Below, piece after piece: positions 8,322-18,034 of a stretch of DNA of 64,000 bases (within the stretch, counting starts at the first letter, position 1; each line of letters begins with the position of its first letter). Location of the stretch: the NCBI RefSeq assembly GCF_000813965.1, contig NZ_JWLI01000012.1:62001-126000 (forward strand), in the 5' to 3' direction. The translations under genes and the position numbers were made by a program. This DNA is from Leisingera sp. ANG-M7. Lineage in GTDB: Bacteria; Pseudomonadota; Alphaproteobacteria; Rhodobacterales; Rhodobacteraceae. The notes under the pieces were generated by a model. It searched no databases and had not been told where the DNA came from. It worked only from the letters and a program-made list of their open reading frames with translations.

Positions 8322-9845
8322 ATGTCCGTTATTCTTGCGCGCGGCGGTGCCGCAGCGGCAATTTTGGTTGTTTCCGCTCAAGGCGCCCTCGCCGACCTGA
8401 GCGCACAGGACGTCTGGGCCGACTGGAAGGCGTATCTGACCAGCACCGGCTACACCGTCTCCGGAACTGAAGCTGTTTCAGGCAACACCCTGACCGTTTC
8501 CGATGTGTCCATGGCCATGCCGATCCCCGAAGAAGACGGTTCCGGCACCATCAGCTTCCCCGAAGTCCAGTTCGTTGAGAACGGCGACGGCACCGTCAAT
8601 GTGCTGCTGCCCGCCGAGTTTCCGATGGGTTTTGAGTTCTCCGGCGATGGCGAAACCTTTGCAGGCAAACTGATCTATTCCCACGATGGCTCGCCGATGA
8701 AAGTCGCCGGTGATGCCGGGAACATGAGCTACGACTACAGCTCCTCCAAGGTGACCATGACGCTGAACGAGCTGTCAGCGGACGGTGAGCCAGTTCCCGC
8801 AGAGGTGGCAAAAGTTCAGGTCGAGATGAACGACGTTGTCACCAAAAGCACCATGAAGGTTGACGGGGGCCGCAGCTACGACCAGACCATGACCGCCTCC
8901 AGCCTCAGCTATGACATGGGTTTCAATGATCCCGAAGGCGAAGGCACCGGCGCATTCAAGGGCGCGCTGCAGGGCCTGAGCTTCACCGGCACCGGCACCG
9001 TTCCCGAAGGGCTGAAAAGCCCCGACATGGGTGCGCTGCTGAAAGCTGGCTTTGCCTTCGACGGCACGTTCACGTTCACCGGCGGCAATGGTTCTATCTC
9101 CGGCGTGGATGGCAGCGAAAGCTTCGCCATGGAAAGCAACTCCCAAGGCGGCGCCTTCACCGTTTCGATGGACAAGCAGCACCTGACCTACGACGTGTCG
9201 CAGGTTGCAACCAATGTGAACATCTCCGGCTCCGAGATTCCGTTCCCACTGGCGCTCAGCATGGCGGAGACCGGCTTCAAACTGATGATGCCGCTGGCCA
9301 AGTCTGAAGAAGAGCAGGACTTCGCACTTGGCGTTACCCTGCGCGACTTTGCAGTTCCGGAAATGCTGTGGGGCATGGTCGACCCGACCGGCCAGCTGCC
9401 GCATGACCCGGCAACCGTCATTCTGGACCTGGCCGGCAAAGGCAAGGTGCTGTTTGACCTGTTCGACACGGAAGCCATGGAAGCCGTGGAAAAGGGTGAG
9501 GAACAACCTGGTGAGCTGAACGCGCTGACCGTGAAGCAGCTGCAGGTTTCCGCTGCAGGTGCCGAGCTGACCGGCACCGGCGACTTCACCTTCAACAACG
9601 AAGACCTCACCAGCTTCGACGGCATGCCGGCACCGGCAGGTGAGGCCAACCTCAAGCTGGTCGGTGCAAACACCTTGATCGACAAGCTGATCGGCATGGG
9701 CCTGATGTCCGACAGCGACGCCATGGGCGCGCGGATGATGATGGGCATGCTGGCGATTCCGGGCGAAGGTGAAGACACCCTGACCTCCAAGATAGAAGTC
9801 ACCGAAGACGGCCAGGTGCTCGCCAACGGCCAGCGCATCAAGTAA
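8322..9845 (+). CDS. DUF2125 secreted/periplasmic protein
   Basis: A 507-residue exported protein of the DUF2125 family, function unknown. Residues 1-24 form a Sec-type signal peptide ending AQGALA before DLSAQDVWADW. The mature part is acidic, rich in Gly, Thr and Ser and in predicted beta strands, with no visible catalytic motif. Late in the protein are LDLAGKGKVLFDLFD and LTSKIEVTEDGQVLANGQ. The open frame continues 119 codons upstream, but ATG 8322 sits directly before the signal peptide and has AAAGG just upstream, and the upstream part lies opposite the SDR gene. A clear terminator follows. It appears to be a single-gene unit. Confidence 0.82.
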   Translation: MSVILARGGAAAAILVVSAQGALADLSAQDVWADWKAYLTSTGYTVSGTEAVSGNTLTVSDVSMAMPIPEEDGSGTISFPEVQFVENGDGTVNVLLPAEFPMGFEFSGDGETFAGKLIYSHDGSPMKVAGDAGNMSYDYSSSKVTMTLNELSADGEPVPAEVAKVQVEMNDVVTKSTMKVDGGRSYDQTMTASSLSYDMGFNDPEGEGTGAFKGALQGLSFTGTGTVPEGLKSPDMGALLKAGFAFDGTFTFTGGNGSISGVDGSESFAMESNSQGGAFTVSMDKQHLTYDVSQVATNVNISGSEIPFPLALSMAETGFKLMMPLAKSEEEQDFALGVTLRDFAVPEMLWGMVDPTGQLPHDPATVILDLAGKGKVLFDLFDTEAMEAVEKGEEQPGELNALTVKQLQVSAAGAELTGTGDFTFNNEDLTSFDGMPAPAGEANLKLVGANTLIDKLIGMGLMSDSDAMGARMMMGMLAIPGEGEDTLTSKIEVTEDGQVLANGQRIK

Positions 9846-9870
9846 CCGTCAAATCCTTTAGAAGATCTGG

Positions 9871-9900
9871 AAAGGGGCTGCCTCACGCAGCCCCTTTTTT
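9871..9900 (+). terminator. Rho-independent terminator after the DUF2125 gene
   Basis: An 8-bp perfect stem (GGGGCTGC / GCAGCCCC) with a 5-nt loop, followed directly by six T residues, 25 bases after the stop codon. Confidence 0.92.
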
Positions 9901-9967
9901 GCACCCCGCACTTGCGGCATGTCGCTTCACTGGATAGCTCTTTTAAAGAGCAGAACAGAAGGTGCCC

Positions 9968-11314
9968 ATGACCCAATTCCCCGAAGCGCTTTGCCACGCC
10001 CTGATTGATGCCGCCCGCAAGGCCGGTGCGGATGCCGCTGACGCCATGGCGGCCGAGGGCAGCTCTCTCAGCATCGAAGTCCGCGAGGGCAAGCTGGAAC
10101 ATGCGGAACGTTCCGAAGGCACCGATCTGGGACTGCGGGTGTTTGTAGGCAAACGTCAGGCGCTGGTCTCTTCCTCCGACATGCGGCCCGAAACCATCGC
10201 AGCGATGGCCGAACGCGCCGTTGCCATGGCCAGGGAGGCGCCAGAAGACCCTTATGCAGGCCTCGCTGACCCGTCTCAGCTTGCGAAGAATTGGAATTTG
10301 GCAGCACTGGAGCTGGAAGACCCGAGCGGCGAGCCTGAGCCAGCAACCCTGCAAGAGGACGCGCTTGCAGCCGAAACCGCCTGTCATGCGGTGGACGGTA
10401 TCACACAGGTACAATCCGCGGCCGCCGGATATGGCTGCCATGTGGTGCATCTGGCAGCCACCAACGGTTTCTCAGGAGGCTATCAGCGCACCGGCCGGTC
10501 TCTATCCTGCACCGGGATCGCGGGCAAAGGTACCGGCATGGAGCGGGACCACGACGGCGATTCCCGAACCTTCCAGTCTGATCTGCGCAGCGCCGAAGAG
10601 ATTGGCCGCACCGCAGGTGAGCGCGCAGTCGCGCGGCTGGGTGCCCGCAAGCCCAAGACCGGCAGCTTCCCTGTGTTATTTGATGAACGCATTTCCTCTT
10701 CGCTGATCGGCCATCTGATGTCCGCTGCCAACGGCGCCGCAATTGCCCGCGGCTCCTCCTGGCTGAAGGACTCGCTTGGCCAGCAGGTGCTGCCTGAGAC
10801 GCTCTCTGTGGTCGAGGATCCGCATCGGCCGCGGATTTCCGGCTCCCGCCCCTTTGACGGCGAGGGTCTGGCGACCCGCCAGCGCACTGTTGTCGACAAC
10901 GGCGTTCTGACCGGCTGGACGCTGGACCTGGCCTCAGCCCGAAAGCTGGGGCTGGAAAGCACCGGCAACGCCGCCCGCGGCATCGGTGGGGTGCCGTCGC
11001 CCTCGACCTGGAACATCGCGCTGACCCAGGGCGAAGCCAGCCGCGAAGATCTGGTCGCCCAGATGGGCACCGGCCTGCTGGTCACGTCGATGATCGGCTC
11101 CACCATCAATCCCAACACCGGTGACTATTCCCGCGGTGCATCCGGTTTCTGGGTGGAGAACGGCGAAATCGCCTATCCGGTCAATGAATGCACTATTGCA
11201 GGCAATCTGCACGACATGCTGCGCCGGATTGTGCCAGCCAATGACGCACGCACGCATCTGTCCACCGTAGTGCCCTCACTGCTGGTCGAAGGAATGACTC
11301 TTGCCGGCAACTGA
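9968..11314 (+). CDS. pmbA: PmbA/TldE, partner subunit of the TldD metalloprotease
   Basis: A 448-residue TldD/PmbA-family protein. In characterised bacteria PmbA (TldE) pairs with TldD to degrade unfolded peptides and process ribosomal peptides; PmbA itself lacks the metal-binding HExxxH of TldD, and none is seen here. Family blocks include LGLRVFVGKRQALVSSSD near the N-terminus and TGDYSRGASGFWVENGEI near the C-terminus. I chose ATG 9968 over GTG 9962 because GAAGG lies five bases upstream. No tldD is in the window. The end overlaps the following phosphatase gene by 14 bases, starting a pmbA-phosphatase-waaA-like-lpxK run. Confidence 0.92.
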   Translation: MTQFPEALCHALIDAARKAGADAADAMAAEGSSLSIEVREGKLEHAERSEGTDLGLRVFVGKRQALVSSSDMRPETIAAMAERAVAMAREAPEDPYAGLADPSQLAKNWNLAALELEDPSGEPEPATLQEDALAAETACHAVDGITQVQSAAAGYGCHVVHLAATNGFSGGYQRTGRSLSCTGIAGKGTGMERDHDGDSRTFQSDLRSAEEIGRTAGERAVARLGARKPKTGSFPVLFDERISSSLIGHLMSAANGAAIARGSSWLKDSLGQQVLPETLSVVEDPHRPRISGSRPFDGEGLATRQRTVVDNGVLTGWTLDLASARKLGLESTGNAARGIGGVPSPSTWNIALTQGEASREDLVAQMGTGLLVTSMIGSTINPNTGDYSRGASGFWVENGEIAYPVNECTIAGNLHDMLRRIVPANDARTHLSTVVPSLLVEGMTLAGN

Positions 11315-12104
11315 CCTTTCCCTGCTTGTAAAAGCGGCGGAACAGGCCGGAGACATCGCATGCCGCTACACCGGACCCGACGCCAAACGCTGGGACAAGC
11401 CCGGCGGTGCGGGACCAGTGACCGAAGCTGACCTAGCCGTAAACACCATGCTTGAAGACATGCTGCAGCAGGCACGGCCCTGTTACGGCTGGCTGTCGGA
11501 GGAGACGGAAGACAACGCTGCCCGCCTGACGCGCGATCGGGTGTTCATCATAGACCCGATCGACGGCACCCGCAGCTTTGCCGAAGGCTCCCGCACCTGG
11601 GCGCATTCCATCGCAGTTGCGGAACATGGTGAAGTGACGGCTGCGGTGATCTATTTGCCCCAGCGGGAACTGATGTACACCGCCGCCAAGGGACGGGGAG
11701 CGGCCTGCAATGGCAGCCCGATCAGAATTTCTTCTGCGACTGAGCTTGCGGACACCGAAATCCTGGCCGCCAAGCCCAATCTGCTTCCGCACCACTGGCA
11801 GGGCGGCACACCGCCTGCCTTCATCCGCAGCTACCGGCCATCGCTTGCTTACCGGCTAGCCAAAGTGGCAGACGGCCGGTTCGGTGCCATGCTGACCCTG
11901 CGCCCGAGCTGGGAATGGGACATCGCCGCCGGTGATCTTCTTGTGCGCGAGGCAAGCGGCACCATCACGGACAGGTCAGGCAGCCTGCTTTGCTTCAACA
12001 ACCCGCACCCCCGGCTGAACGGAGTGGTTGCCGGAAACACGCCCCTGCACACGGCGCTGATGGCGGCGCTGGACCCGGCGGGGCCTGGCATCGCTGGACA
12101 TTGA
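11301..12104 (+). CDS. Inositol monophosphatase/CysQ-family phosphatase
   Basis: A 267-residue Mg-dependent phosphatase of the IMPase superfamily. The metal-site motifs are visible: GPVTEADLAVN, the glutamates of LSEET, the DPIDGTRSF core and, near the C-terminus, WEWDIAAGDLL. Substrates in this family include inositol phosphates, PAP and fructose bisphosphate, and sequence alone does not settle which. The start is TTG at 11301, with AAGGA seven bases upstream; no in-frame ATG is better placed. A second member, cysQ, is at 42027-42824. Confidence 0.88.
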   Translation: MPATDLSLLVKAAEQAGDIACRYTGPDAKRWDKPGGAGPVTEADLAVNTMLEDMLQQARPCYGWLSEETEDNAARLTRDRVFIIDPIDGTRSFAEGSRTWAHSIAVAEHGEVTAAVIYLPQRELMYTAAKGRGAACNGSPIRISSATELADTEILAAKPNLLPHHWQGGTPPAFIRSYRPSLAYRLAKVADGRFGAMLTLRPSWEWDIAAGDLLVREASGTITDRSGSLLCFNNPHPRLNGVVAGNTPLHTALMAALDPAGPGIAGH

Positions 12105-12174
12105 ACCAGCTGCAGCTTATGCGGTCTGCGCCGCCCGCAAAGGCAAGGCTCAAGTTTTTCACAGACAACCCCGC

Positions 12175-13410
12175 ATGTTGCAGCTACCTTTGGCCGGAAA
12201 AATCAAATCGAAACAGATGCAACGGCGAACCACAAATTCCAGCCGCCCTGCGGTGCTGCAGCCCCGCCCTCCGGGGGAACTGCTCTGGGTGCACGCGACA
12301 ACACCAGAGCGCTACCTCGCGCTCTGCGACATCGGACGCCGTCTCAAGACCCTGCGCCCGGATCTGTCTGTGCTGGCCAGCTGGGAGCCGGGATTGCATC
12401 TGACCGGCACTGTTGGCTGCGACGTCCCGGTCGGCCCGCTGGCGGAAGACACCCTGGCAGAGGCCCGCGAATTCGTCGCGCATTGGCAGCCCGATGCCTG
12501 TATATGGACCGGTGCGCCGGCCCGGCGGGTCATGCTGCGGCATTTGCGTGACCAGGGTACAGGTGTGCTTCTGGCCGACCTTCTGGATAATGAACTGCCG
12601 CACCGCACCAGCCGCTGGCTACCGGATCAGCGGCGCAGGATGCTGGAAAGCCTGACTGGCATTCTGACACCATCCCAAACGGTTCGGGACCGGCTGATCA
12701 GGCTGGGCTTCCCGGCTGAAAGGCTGGAACTGGCCGGAAAGCTACGCGTGTCTGCCGTTCCCCCAGGCTGCAATGACGATGAACTGGCCTCCATGCAGGA
12801 AACCCTGGGCAGCCGCCCGGTCTGGTTGGCGGCCCACGTCAAACTGGACGAGCTGCCCCGCGTACTGGATGCCCACCGGTCCGCGTTGCGGCTGCTGCAC
12901 CGCCTGCTGCTGGTGGTTGCACTGGACAATCCCTCGGATCTGGAAACGGCCCGTGACCTGGTGCAGAACAGCGGGCTTTCCTTTGCCGATTGGGAAGCCG
13001 GAGGCGAGCCGGAAGACTACAACCAGGTTCTGCTCACCGCCGGCGAGGACCTTGGCCTCTGGTACCGCTTGTCGCCGGTTGCGCTGATCGCCAGCAGCCT
13101 GGACCCGGCAGCCCAGGGGCAGTCGCCGCTTGATGCCGCTGCACTCGGGTGTGCGCTGATGCATGGGCCAGGCATCCACGCCCACCGGGAGCTTTACGAA
13201 AGGCTGACCAAGGCCGGCGCCGCAACCAGGGTGCAGACACAAGGCGAAATGTCCGACACTGTTGTTGCGCTTTCGGCACCGGACAAGGCAGCTGAGATGG
13301 CCCTGGCCGGCTGGCAAAGCGTTACCGAAAGTGCGGCCACAACAGACACACTCCTGGAGAAGGTCCAAGCCCTCCTGGATCAGCGCGAGGACAGCAATGC
13401 GGGCACCTGA
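12175..13410 (+). CDS. WaaA-like 3-deoxy-D-manno-octulosonic acid (Kdo) transferase
   Basis: A 411-residue glycosyltransferase of the Kdo-transferase type, which would add Kdo to a lipid A precursor on the cytoplasmic face of the inner membrane. The family opening that normally reads like IHAASVGE is here WVHATTPER, with Glu45 in the place of the general-base glutamate; the next block ([21 protein letters not shown]) matches the N-terminal GT domain. The usual N-terminal membrane anchor is missing. Its position directly before lpxK, overlapping by 14 bases, supports a lipid A role. ATG 12175 has no clear ribosome site; ATG 12217 is an alternative. It is diverged enough that I give no gene symbol. 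Confidence 0.72.
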   Translation: MLQLPLAGKIKSKQMQRRTTNSSRPAVLQPRPPGELLWVHATTPERYLALCDIGRRLKTLRPDLSVLASWEPGLHLTGTVGCDVPVGPLAEDTLAEAREFVAHWQPDACIWTGAPARRVMLRHLRDQGTGVLLADLLDNELPHRTSRWLPDQRRRMLESLTGILTPSQTVRDRLIRLGFPAERLELAGKLRVSAVPPGCNDDELASMQETLGSRPVWLAAHVKLDELPRVLDAHRSALRLLHRLLLVVALDNPSDLETARDLVQNSGLSFADWEAGGEPEDYNQVLLTAGEDLGLWYRLSPVALIASSLDPAAQGQSPLDAAALGCALMHGPGIHAHRELYERLTKAGAATRVQTQGEMSDTVVALSAPDKAAEMALAGWQSVTESAATTDTLLEKVQALLDQREDSNAGT

Positions 13411-14398
13411 TTTCTGGCACAAGCCGCCGGGAGAATTCGATCTGCGGTCAACTCTGCTGGCTCCGCTGGGTTGGGCCTATGCGCACGCGACTGCATCCCG
13501 GCTGACAAAGTGCAATCCCGTTGCACCCGGTGTGCCGGTGATTTGCGTCGGCAACCTAAATGCTGGCGGCACCGGCAAAACGCCGACCGTAATTTGGCTG
13601 CTCGATACCCTGCGCAGCCTCGGTCACGAACCGCATGTGGTCACCCGCGGCCATGGCGGAACGCTGGAAGGGCCGGTTCAGGTGTTTCCCGGCAAGCACA
13701 AGGCAGCGCAGACCGGGGACGAGCCTCTGCTGCTGGCCGCCTTCGGCGAGGTGTGGGTAGCCAAGGACCGTGCAGCAGGCGCCCGTGCTGCAACAGAGGC
13801 AGGGGCAACGGTTATCGTTTTGGATGACGGGTTTCAGAACCCCGCAGTCGCCAAGGACCTGTCACTTATTGTGGTCGATGCCCAGCACGGTTTCGGCAAC
13901 GGGCGCTGCCTGCCCGCAGGCCCCTTGCGTGAACCTGTTGCCACTGGGCTGAAACGAGCCAACGCAATTCTGTCACTGGGCGCGGAGCCGGCTCAGGAAG
14001 CTTTCACCGCGGTTTGGAGCGGCCGGATTCAAGGACTGCCGCATTTCACTGGCGCATTGGAGCCCCTGCAGACCGGCATGCCCTGGCACGGCACCCGGGT
14101 GCTGGCCTTTGCCGGTATTGGCCATCCGCAGAAATTTTTCAGCACTCTGCGCGACCTTGGGGCCGATATTGCCCGGTCTGAGGCTCTGGACGATCATCAG
14201 CCGCTGACCCCGGCGTTGATGAACCGTCTGGAAAACGAGTCCAAGCTGCTAAACGCGCAGCTGGTCACGACCGAGAAGGACGCCGTGCGGCTGCCGGACA
14301 GTTTCCGCTCCAAGGTCATTACCCTGCCTGTCCGCCTGCGTATCGCCGGAGATGAGGGACTGAAAGACATGCTGAAAACAGCCGCACCTGCACTCTGA
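13397..14398 (+). CDS. lpxK: Tetraacyldisaccharide 4'-kinase
   Basis: A 333-residue kinase that phosphorylates the 4' position of the lipid A precursor, at the inner membrane. The P-loop [12 protein letters not shown] lies at about residues 49-60, followed by VVTRGHGG and, later, [10 protein letters not shown], both hallmarks of LpxK. The C-terminal block with [10 protein letters not shown] is also typical. ATG 13397 ([12 protein letters not shown]) is the standard LpxK start, within the last codons of the WaaA-like gene. The N-terminal segment before the P-loop provides the membrane-associated helix. A bidirectional terminator follows. Confidence 0.95.
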   Translation: MRAPDFWHKPPGEFDLRSTLLAPLGWAYAHATASRLTKCNPVAPGVPVICVGNLNAGGTGKTPTVIWLLDTLRSLGHEPHVVTRGHGGTLEGPVQVFPGKHKAAQTGDEPLLLAAFGEVWVAKDRAAGARAATEAGATVIVLDDGFQNPAVAKDLSLIVVDAQHGFGNGRCLPAGPLREPVATGLKRANAILSLGAEPAQEAFTAVWSGRIQGLPHFTGALEPLQTGMPWHGTRVLAFAGIGHPQKFFSTLRDLGADIARSEALDDHQPLTPALMNRLENESKLLNAQLVTTEKDAVRLPDSFRSKVITLPVRLRIAGDEGLKDMLKTAAPAL

Positions 14399-14422
14399 CT
14401 TGCCATAGCCCTGCAAAGAAAA

Positions 14423-14445
14423 AGCCCGGGCACCAGGCCCGGGCT
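14423..14445. terminator. Bidirectional terminator between lpxK and the DsbA-like gene
   Basis: A 9-bp stem AGCCCGGGC / GCCCGGGCT with a 5-nt loop between convergent genes. The A-rich run on its left gives a T tract for minus-strand transcripts; the right side has a weaker T-containing tail for lpxK. Confidence 0.85.
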
Positions 14446-14468
14446 ATTATCGTTCTGCTTACTCGTGC

Positions 14469-15140
14469 TTAGCTTTCGAGTTCAGCATCCAGCAGTTTCT
14501 TGAAGTCTTCGTAAGACTGGTTCGAAACCTTCTCGCCGTTCAGAATGAAGGACGGGGTGGATTCGATCCCATGCTCAGTCGCATTTTCCTGATACCAGGT
14601 CACCAGAGTCTGCGCCTTCTCGCCGTCCTGCAGACAGGCCTCCAGCTGGTCGTTTTCGATGCCTGCCAAACGGCCAATCTTGCGCAGTTCATCAATGATC
14701 TCCGGCGCCCCGCCGGCCCGCGCCCATTCCGACTGCTCCTTGTAGATCAGGTCGGAAATGCCAAAGAACTTCTCCGGTCCGCTGCAGCGGGCAATCATCG
14801 AAGCCCACAGCCCGTAGCGGTCAAAATAAACTTCGCGGTAGATGAACTTCACCTTGCCGGTATCGATGTAATCCGCCTTCAGCTGCTTGAAGGTATTGTT
14901 ATGAAAGCTCGCGCAGTGCGGGCAGGTATAGGATGCATATTCGATCAGCGTGACCGGCGCATCCTCGGCGCCCAAAGTCATCTCTGTTATGGTCGAGGTG
15001 TCTACTTCAGCTTCCTGCGCAAACGCGGCGCCAACCAGCGGATTTGCCGGCAGATTGCTCTGGCTGCCCAAACCCGACAGGGCATAACCGCCCGCAACCA
15101 CCGCAACCGCGGCCACGACACCAGACATCAAACGGGTCAT
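14469..15140 (-). CDS. DsbA-family thiol:disulfide oxidoreductase, exported
   Basis: A 223-residue periplasmic thioredoxin-fold protein. An N-terminal hydrophobic segment (residues about 7-25) serves as signal or anchor. The active site is CPHC in the block YASYTCPHCASFH, and the cis-proline loop is STPSFILNGEKV, both as in DsbA/DsbG-like proteins such as the DSBA_2 group. It would oxidise or isomerise disulfides in exported proteins. Its start overlaps the stop of the DciA gene by four bases, so the two are likely co-transcribed. Confidence 0.9.
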   Translation of the reverse strand: MTRLMSGVVAAVAVVAGGYALSGLGSQSNLPANPLVGAAFAQEAEVDTSTITEMTLGAEDAPVTLIEYASYTCPHCASFHNNTFKQLKADYIDTGKVKFIYREVYFDRYGLWASMIARCSGPEKFFGISDLIYKEQSEWARAGGAPEIIDELRKIGRLAGIENDQLEACLQDGEKAQTLVTWYQENATEHGIESTPSFILNGEKVSNQSYEDFKKLLDAELES

Positions 15141-15664
15141 TTGAACCCCTTTCCTTGCGTTTTCTGTTTTGTCAGCACATTGCGCCCCAGACGCTCCAGG
15201 GCGGCGCGCAAATCGTCATTTTCCACCCCTTCGGCTGCCTTGCTGGCCTCAGCCGCATCCTGCGGGTCCGGCTGCAGCGGTGCTTGAACCTTGGGGGCAT
15301 ATTTGAATTCCACGCGTCCGTCGGAAAATCCCGTCGGTGCCGTTTGCGTGATCCGCACCTTGGAAATAGCGTTAAAACCATATACCGCGTTCACCCGCTC
15401 GCGAAGGCGTTCCTTTTGCATTTCGAGCATCGGCGCATTGGCCCCAGTGGTCAGAACCGTCAGCGTAGCACCAAAGGAGCCCCGTCCGTAGCCGATGTTC
15501 ACGGGACGGGCCATCGCAGCAATATCCGGCCCGGCGATCTCCTCCCAATGGGTCAGCAGCCGGGACACCGCGAAGCCGCGGCTTTCGCCCGCTTTGCGGA
15601 TCTGCTCACTGAGGAGCTTGGAGGTCCGGGAGAACCCGCGTGTGGTGCTGCGCCTGAATGCCAT
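15137..15664 (-). CDS. DUF721/DciA family protein
   Basis: A 175-residue protein with an N-terminal DUF721 domain, seen in WEEIAGPDIAAMARPVNI and the following TLTVLTTGANAPML strand. DUF721 proteins include DciA, which loads the replicative helicase in bacteria that lack DnaC; I infer but cannot prove that role here. The C-terminal 60 residues are diverged and mostly charged. It is the first gene of a two-gene unit with the DsbA-like gene, and divergent from mutY across an 84-base gap. Confidence 0.85.
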   Translation of the reverse strand: MAFRRSTTRGFSRTSKLLSEQIRKAGESRGFAVSRLLTHWEEIAGPDIAAMARPVNIGYGRGSFGATLTVLTTGANAPMLEMQKERLRERVNAVYGFNAISKVRITQTAPTGFSDGRVEFKYAPKVQAPLQPDPQDAAEASKAAEGVENDDLRAALERLGRNVLTKQKTQGKGFK

Positions 15665-15748
15665 GATCTAGGTTTTGCTCGACTGCCCGCCCTATTGTAA
15701 AGAGCGGTTATGCAGGCGCCAGCCAAACCGCCGCCCAAGGAATAACGA

Positions 15749-16813
15749 ATGCGTGACTTAAAGAGCGATTCCGCCGCAATGAGCGAAGAGCTGCTTGCGT
15801 GGTATGACGTGCATGCCCGCGAGATGCCCTGGCGTGTCAGCCCGGCGGCCCGCGCCGCCGGCAACCGCCCGGACCCTTACAGGATCTGGCTCAGCGAGGT
15901 GATGCTGCAGCAGACCACCGTGGCTGCCGTGCGCGATTACTTCCTGCGCTTCACCAACCGGTGGCCAACGGTTCTGGACCTGGCCGCCGCAGAAGACGCC
16001 GACGTGATGAGCGAATGGGCCGGCCTTGGTTATTACGCCCGCGCCCGCAACCTGCTGAAATGCGCCCGCGCGGTAGCACAGGATCACGGCGGCAGCTTCC
16101 CGGACAGCTACGAGGGCCTGCTCAAGCTGCCCGGCATCGGCCCTTACACCGCTGCGGCCATCGCCTCCATCGCCTTTGACCGCGCTGAAACCGTGCTCGA
16201 TGGCAATGTCGAGCGGGTGATGGCCCGTGTTCACGACATCCACGACCCGCTCCCGGGCGTCAAACCGGTGTTGAAAGACCGTGCGGCGGAGCTCACACCA
16301 GTGCAGCGCCCCGGCGATTATGCTCAGGCGGTGATGGACTTGGGCGCCACCATCTGCACTCCCCGTAACCCGGCCTGCGGTATCTGCCCCTGGCGCAGTC
16401 CCTGTTCGGCCCGCATTGCCGGAACCGCAGCCAATTTACCCAAGAAAACGCCAAAGAAGCCAAAACCCACCCGGCATGGAATCGTTTATCTGGCGGAATC
16501 GGCCGACGGCACCTGGCTACTGGAACGGCGGCCGGACAAAGGTCTGCTGGGCGGCATGCTGGGCTGGCCCGGCTCGGACTGGAGCGATGCGCCCGTCCCG
16601 AACCCGCCCTTTGAAGCGGATTGGCAGGAACTGGCTGGAGAAGTGCGGCACACCTTCACCCATTTCCACCTGATCCTGCGCATTATGACCGCAGAACTGC
16701 CTGGCGGGTTCAATCAAAGTGCGGAACAGGAATTGATTTCACGCCACCATTTCCGCACTTCCAGCCTGCCCACGGTGATGCGCAAAGCCTTCGATCTATA
16801 CAAAGGCCGCTAG
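15749..16813 (+). CDS. mutY: A/G-specific adenine glycosylase
   Basis: A 354-residue base-excision repair enzyme that removes adenine mispaired with 8-oxoguanine. The helix-hairpin-helix LPGIGPYTAAAIASIAF and the catalytic aspartate region VLDGNVERVMAR are intact. The 4Fe-4S cluster ligands follow as Cys-x6-Cys-x2-Cys-x5-Cys in the CTPRNPACGICPW block. The C-terminal NUDIX-like domain (from about residue 240, with ERRPDKGLLGGML) recognises 8-oxoG. The length is normal for MutY. The start is ATG 15749; a later in-frame ATG at residue 11 is also possible. Confidence 0.96.
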   Translation: MRDLKSDSAAMSEELLAWYDVHAREMPWRVSPAARAAGNRPDPYRIWLSEVMLQQTTVAAVRDYFLRFTNRWPTVLDLAAAEDADVMSEWAGLGYYARARNLLKCARAVAQDHGGSFPDSYEGLLKLPGIGPYTAAAIASIAFDRAETVLDGNVERVMARVHDIHDPLPGVKPVLKDRAAELTPVQRPGDYAQAVMDLGATICTPRNPACGICPWRSPCSARIAGTAANLPKKTPKKPKPTRHGIVYLAESADGTWLLERRPDKGLLGGMLGWPGSDWSDAPVPNPPFEADWQELAGEVRHTFTHFHLILRIMTAELPGGFNQSAEQELISRHHFRTSSLPTVMRKAFDLYKGR

Positions 16814-16897
16814 GTTACCCCGCGCCCCTATTGGGTTTTCAAATGTCTGGGCATAGGGTTTCCCCAAACGCGCGCTGACTGATTTGGGAGACCTGGC

Positions 16898-18031
16898 ATG
16901 ATTGCCCCCGAAACTCTTTCCCGCTGGCAAAGCGCCCTGCCGTTCTGGATGTCTTTCCTGCTGCTGCCGCTGGTCTGGATCGCGGCGCTGCAGGGCGGCT
17001 GGGCACTGCTGCTGCCGCCGCTGGTCACCTGGCACCTGTTTGCGCTGCTGGACGGGATGTTCGGGCTCAACCTGGAAAACGCCGACCCGGAAACACCGGA
17101 CAGCGACCTCAAGTGGTACAAGGCACTGACAGCGGCCTGGGTGCCGCTGCAGTTCATCACGCTGTTCGGGCTGATCTGGTACGTGAACGGCGCTGAACAC
17201 CTGAATGGCTTTGAAAAGTTCGCCGCATTCTTCGGTGTCGGGGTTGTGACGGGCGCCGTCGGCATCAACTACAGCCACGAACTGATGCACCAGTCCAACC
17301 GGGTGGAACGCTGGCTGGGGGATATCCTGCTGGCGATGGTGCTGTACTCGCACTTCCGGTCCGAGCACCTGCTGGTGCATCATCGCTACGTCGGCACTCC
17401 GCGGGACCCGGTTACCGCCCGCTACAATGAGGGTTTCCATCGTTTCTATCCGCGGGTGCTGCGGCAGTGCTGGCACTCCGCCTTCCGTGCCGAGAAGGAG
17501 AAACTTGCCAAGAAAAACCGCCCCTGGACCGACCGCTCCAACCCGTTCTTCCGTTACTGGACCTTGCAGGCGGCCATGCTGCTGCTGGCCCTGATGCTCG
17601 GCGGGGTGACCGGCATCCTCCTCTTCCTGGTTCAGGCCGGCACCGCGATCTGGCAGCTGGAAGTGGTCAACTATGTCGAACACTACGGCCTAACCCGAAA
17701 ACACCTGGGCGAGGGCAAATACGAACCTGTCCAGCCGCGCCACTCCTGGAACGCGGCGCACAAGGCATCGAACTGGCTGCTGATCAACCTGCAGCGCCAC
17801 TCGGACCACCACTACAAGCCGAACCGCCGCTTTCCGCTGCTGCAGAACTACACCGAGGCTGACGCACCGCAGCTGCCATACGGCTATCCGGTAATGACCA
17901 TTGCCGCGATGATCCCGCCCTTGTGGCGGCGGGTGATGAATCCGCGGGTGCGCCGCTGGCGGCAGACTTACTATCCCGAAATCACCAACTGGCACGCCTA
18001 TAACAAAGCGCAGAACCCGATGCCGCGCTAG
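16898..18031 (+). CDS. alkB: Alkane 1-monooxygenase, integral-membrane di-iron type
   Basis: A 377-residue membrane hydroxylase that oxidises the terminal carbon of medium-chain alkanes. All the histidine boxes of the AlkB family are present: HELMH at 127-131, EHLLVHH at 156-162, and LQRHSDHH at 298-305, plus the AlkB signature NYVEHYGL at 258-265. About six hydrophobic segments are visible, in two clusters around residues 15-60 and 75-125 and another at 220-255. The ATG at 16898 has a GGGAG upstream. No rubredoxin or rubredoxin reductase gene, its electron donors, is adjacent. It ends three bases from the convergent cyclase gene. Confidence 0.93.
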   Translation: MIAPETLSRWQSALPFWMSFLLLPLVWIAALQGGWALLLPPLVTWHLFALLDGMFGLNLENADPETPDSDLKWYKALTAAWVPLQFITLFGLIWYVNGAEHLNGFEKFAAFFGVGVVTGAVGINYSHELMHQSNRVERWLGDILLAMVLYSHFRSEHLLVHHRYVGTPRDPVTARYNEGFHRFYPRVLRQCWHSAFRAEKEKLAKKNRPWTDRSNPFFRYWTLQAAMLLLALMLGGVTGILLFLVQAGTAIWQLEVVNYVEHYGLTRKHLGEGKYEPVQPRHSWNAAHKASNWLLINLQRHSDHHYKPNRRFPLLQNYTEADAPQLPYGYPVMTIAAMIPPLWRRVMNPRVRRWRQTYYPEITNWHAYNKAQNPMPR

Positions 18032-18034
18032 AGG

